Shown in pieces: positions 37,437 through 38,238 of a DNA stretch of 38,238 bases. The notes under the pieces were generated by a model that was not told the DNA's origin, made no database searches, and saw nothing but the letters and a program-made list of their open reading frames with translations. The DNA is from Seminavis robusta (Eukaryota > Bacillariophyta > Bacillariophyceae > Naviculales > Naviculaceae), in NCBI GenBank assembly GCA_903772945.1, contig CAICTM010001070.1, positions 1 through 38,238 on the forward strand, in the 5' to 3' direction. A program made the translations under genes and the position numbers. Each line of letters begins with the position of its first letter. The stretch's first letter is position 1.

Positions 37437-38238
37437 ATGAAAGATGCCAAAGACGCATATACCAGCTTCGAGTCTAAGCTGCGCGACAAACCAATCCTTC
37501 CTCCATCGACCCCGACGATGAATGCGAAACTCGACGATTCCTCGCTCTACCACCACAAACTTCGCACTGTTCCAGCAGATTCTAACAGCGCCAAGTACAC
37601 CTTCAAGGTCCAAATCATCAATGGATCTGAACTCCACGTCAACCATCAAGTGGGCTGGACGCATGGGAAGGTCTTCTTGGCTCGCCATTGCTACGCCACC
37701 GACAAACATAACCTCCCAAGGAGATGACTTCTAGCTCTGCAAAGGGCAGTTACGAATCTAGCTGTGCAGGCCACCGTGAATACGTACGTTGGAATGCCTT
37801 GCGCCAGTTTGCAGTCAACGGCATTCCTCCACGCGACATACGTGGTGGTGAAGACGAAGCCACTTTCCAAGCACGTTTGCAGGTCTGCCTGGAACGGAGC
37901 AGCTCCGCAGCCTTCTTTGGACGACGCTGACATTACGTTTGGCATAAATGCCTGTATCGAAGGGGTCTGTCCCTAAAAGGCTTGAAAAGCAGAAACGCTT
38001 CATGCGCCGCAAGATGCGTAAGCCTGCTGATATGTCTACTCGGGCTTATGTCAACACCTCAGTCGGATGAACACCGATGAACTTCCTCGTCTACAACCTT
38101 TTGACCCAACCAAACGTTAACCATGACGAAGTCATTGACATTGTTTGTCATGGAATTCCACGCTCGTGATGAAGAAGATGGACGAACACGACTTCGATCC
38201 TTTCTCAGCTCCTATGGAGAAACCATTGGATTCTGCGA
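37437..38238 (+). pseudogene. Gypsy/Ty3-type gag relic, truncated by the window edge
   Basis: The frame from ATG 37437 starts KDAKDAYTSFESKLRDK and reaches YTFKVQIINGSE near 37632. The homologous sequence then moves between frames, with WAGRMGR (near 37653), SSCAGHREYVRWNALRQFAV (to 37930), PSLDDADITFGINACIEG, then KRFMRRKMRKPADMSTRAYV, and finally a frame with KKMDEHDFDPFSAPMEKPL at the edge. At least four shifts break it. The piece order agrees with gag of diatom Gypsy elements, including the RRKxRKPxDM phrase. The polymerase part, if any, lies beyond the window. Confidence 0.6.

Noticed and set aside
1..38238. CRISPR arrays, bacterial operons or prophage
   Set aside because: Spliceosomal introns, targeting leaders and eukaryotic families throughout show that this is nuclear eukaryotic DNA; no spaced direct-repeat array is present.

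Overview
The window is nuclear DNA from a photosynthetic stramenopile, most likely a pennate diatom; a Seminavis-like raphid diatom is my best guess, made from gene style and not from a database match. Supporting signs are short GT-AG introns of 104-119 bp, a predicted thylakoid-lumen protein with a two-part targeting leader, a diatom-style kinesin-light-chain TPR family, FkbM methyltransferases, secreted propeller proteins, and relics of diatom-type Copia, Gypsy and non-LTR retroelements. Genes lie on both strands without operons, so no ribosome binding sites apply. I saw no tRNA, rRNA or CRISPR.

Layout. 0.4-2.7 kb: TPR protein (-) with a frame break at its 5' end. 3.1-4.9 kb: SV2/SVOP-like MFS transporter (+), two exons. 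5.4-5.6 kb: TPR relic (-). 5.7-6.3 kb: small membrane/coiled-coil protein (-). 6.7-8.0 kb: FkbM methyltransferase (-), divergent from a lumen-targeted helical protein at 8.4-9.4 kb (+). 9.7-13.0 kb: a tandem pair of closely related FkbM methyltransferases (-). 13.27-13.52 kb: a small element with terminal inverted repeats, filled with a cgtaactg satellite. 13.9-15.1 kb: secreted two-domain protein (+). 15.3-20.3 kb: a tandem pair of secreted seven-bladed FG-GAP-like propeller proteins (-), each with one intron at the same site, and between them a start-less small cysteine-rich reading frame (+).

20.4-23.3 kb: a GC-rich, hairpin-bearing leader followed by an intact 869-residue Crypton-type tyrosine recombinase with R, HxxR, H and Y all in place. 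This is the most striking gene of the window. 24.4-25.2 kb: secreted 20-cysteine protein with a TATA box. 26.6-27.1 kb: four-TM membrane protein (-).

27.5-38.2 kb is dominated by decaying mobile DNA: a Copia-type gag relic (-), two non-LTR reverse-transcriptase relics (+), a frameshifted restriction-endonuclease-fold-like gene, another TPR relic, and the LTR-like leader and gag of a Gypsy-type element running off the right edge. Two host genes sit among them: a DEP-domain protein with a one-base frame break, and an intact CLN3/battenin homologue at 33.1-34.5 kb.

The genes do not form one pathway. Themes are local tandem duplication (FkbM pair, propeller pair, a duplicated gene 3' end, several short tandem repeats), secreted or membrane proteins, and mobile-element decay. 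A 14-bp palindrome, actctagctagagt, occurs upstream of two unrelated minus-strand genes, and CTAG-rich runs recur at many gene boundaries.
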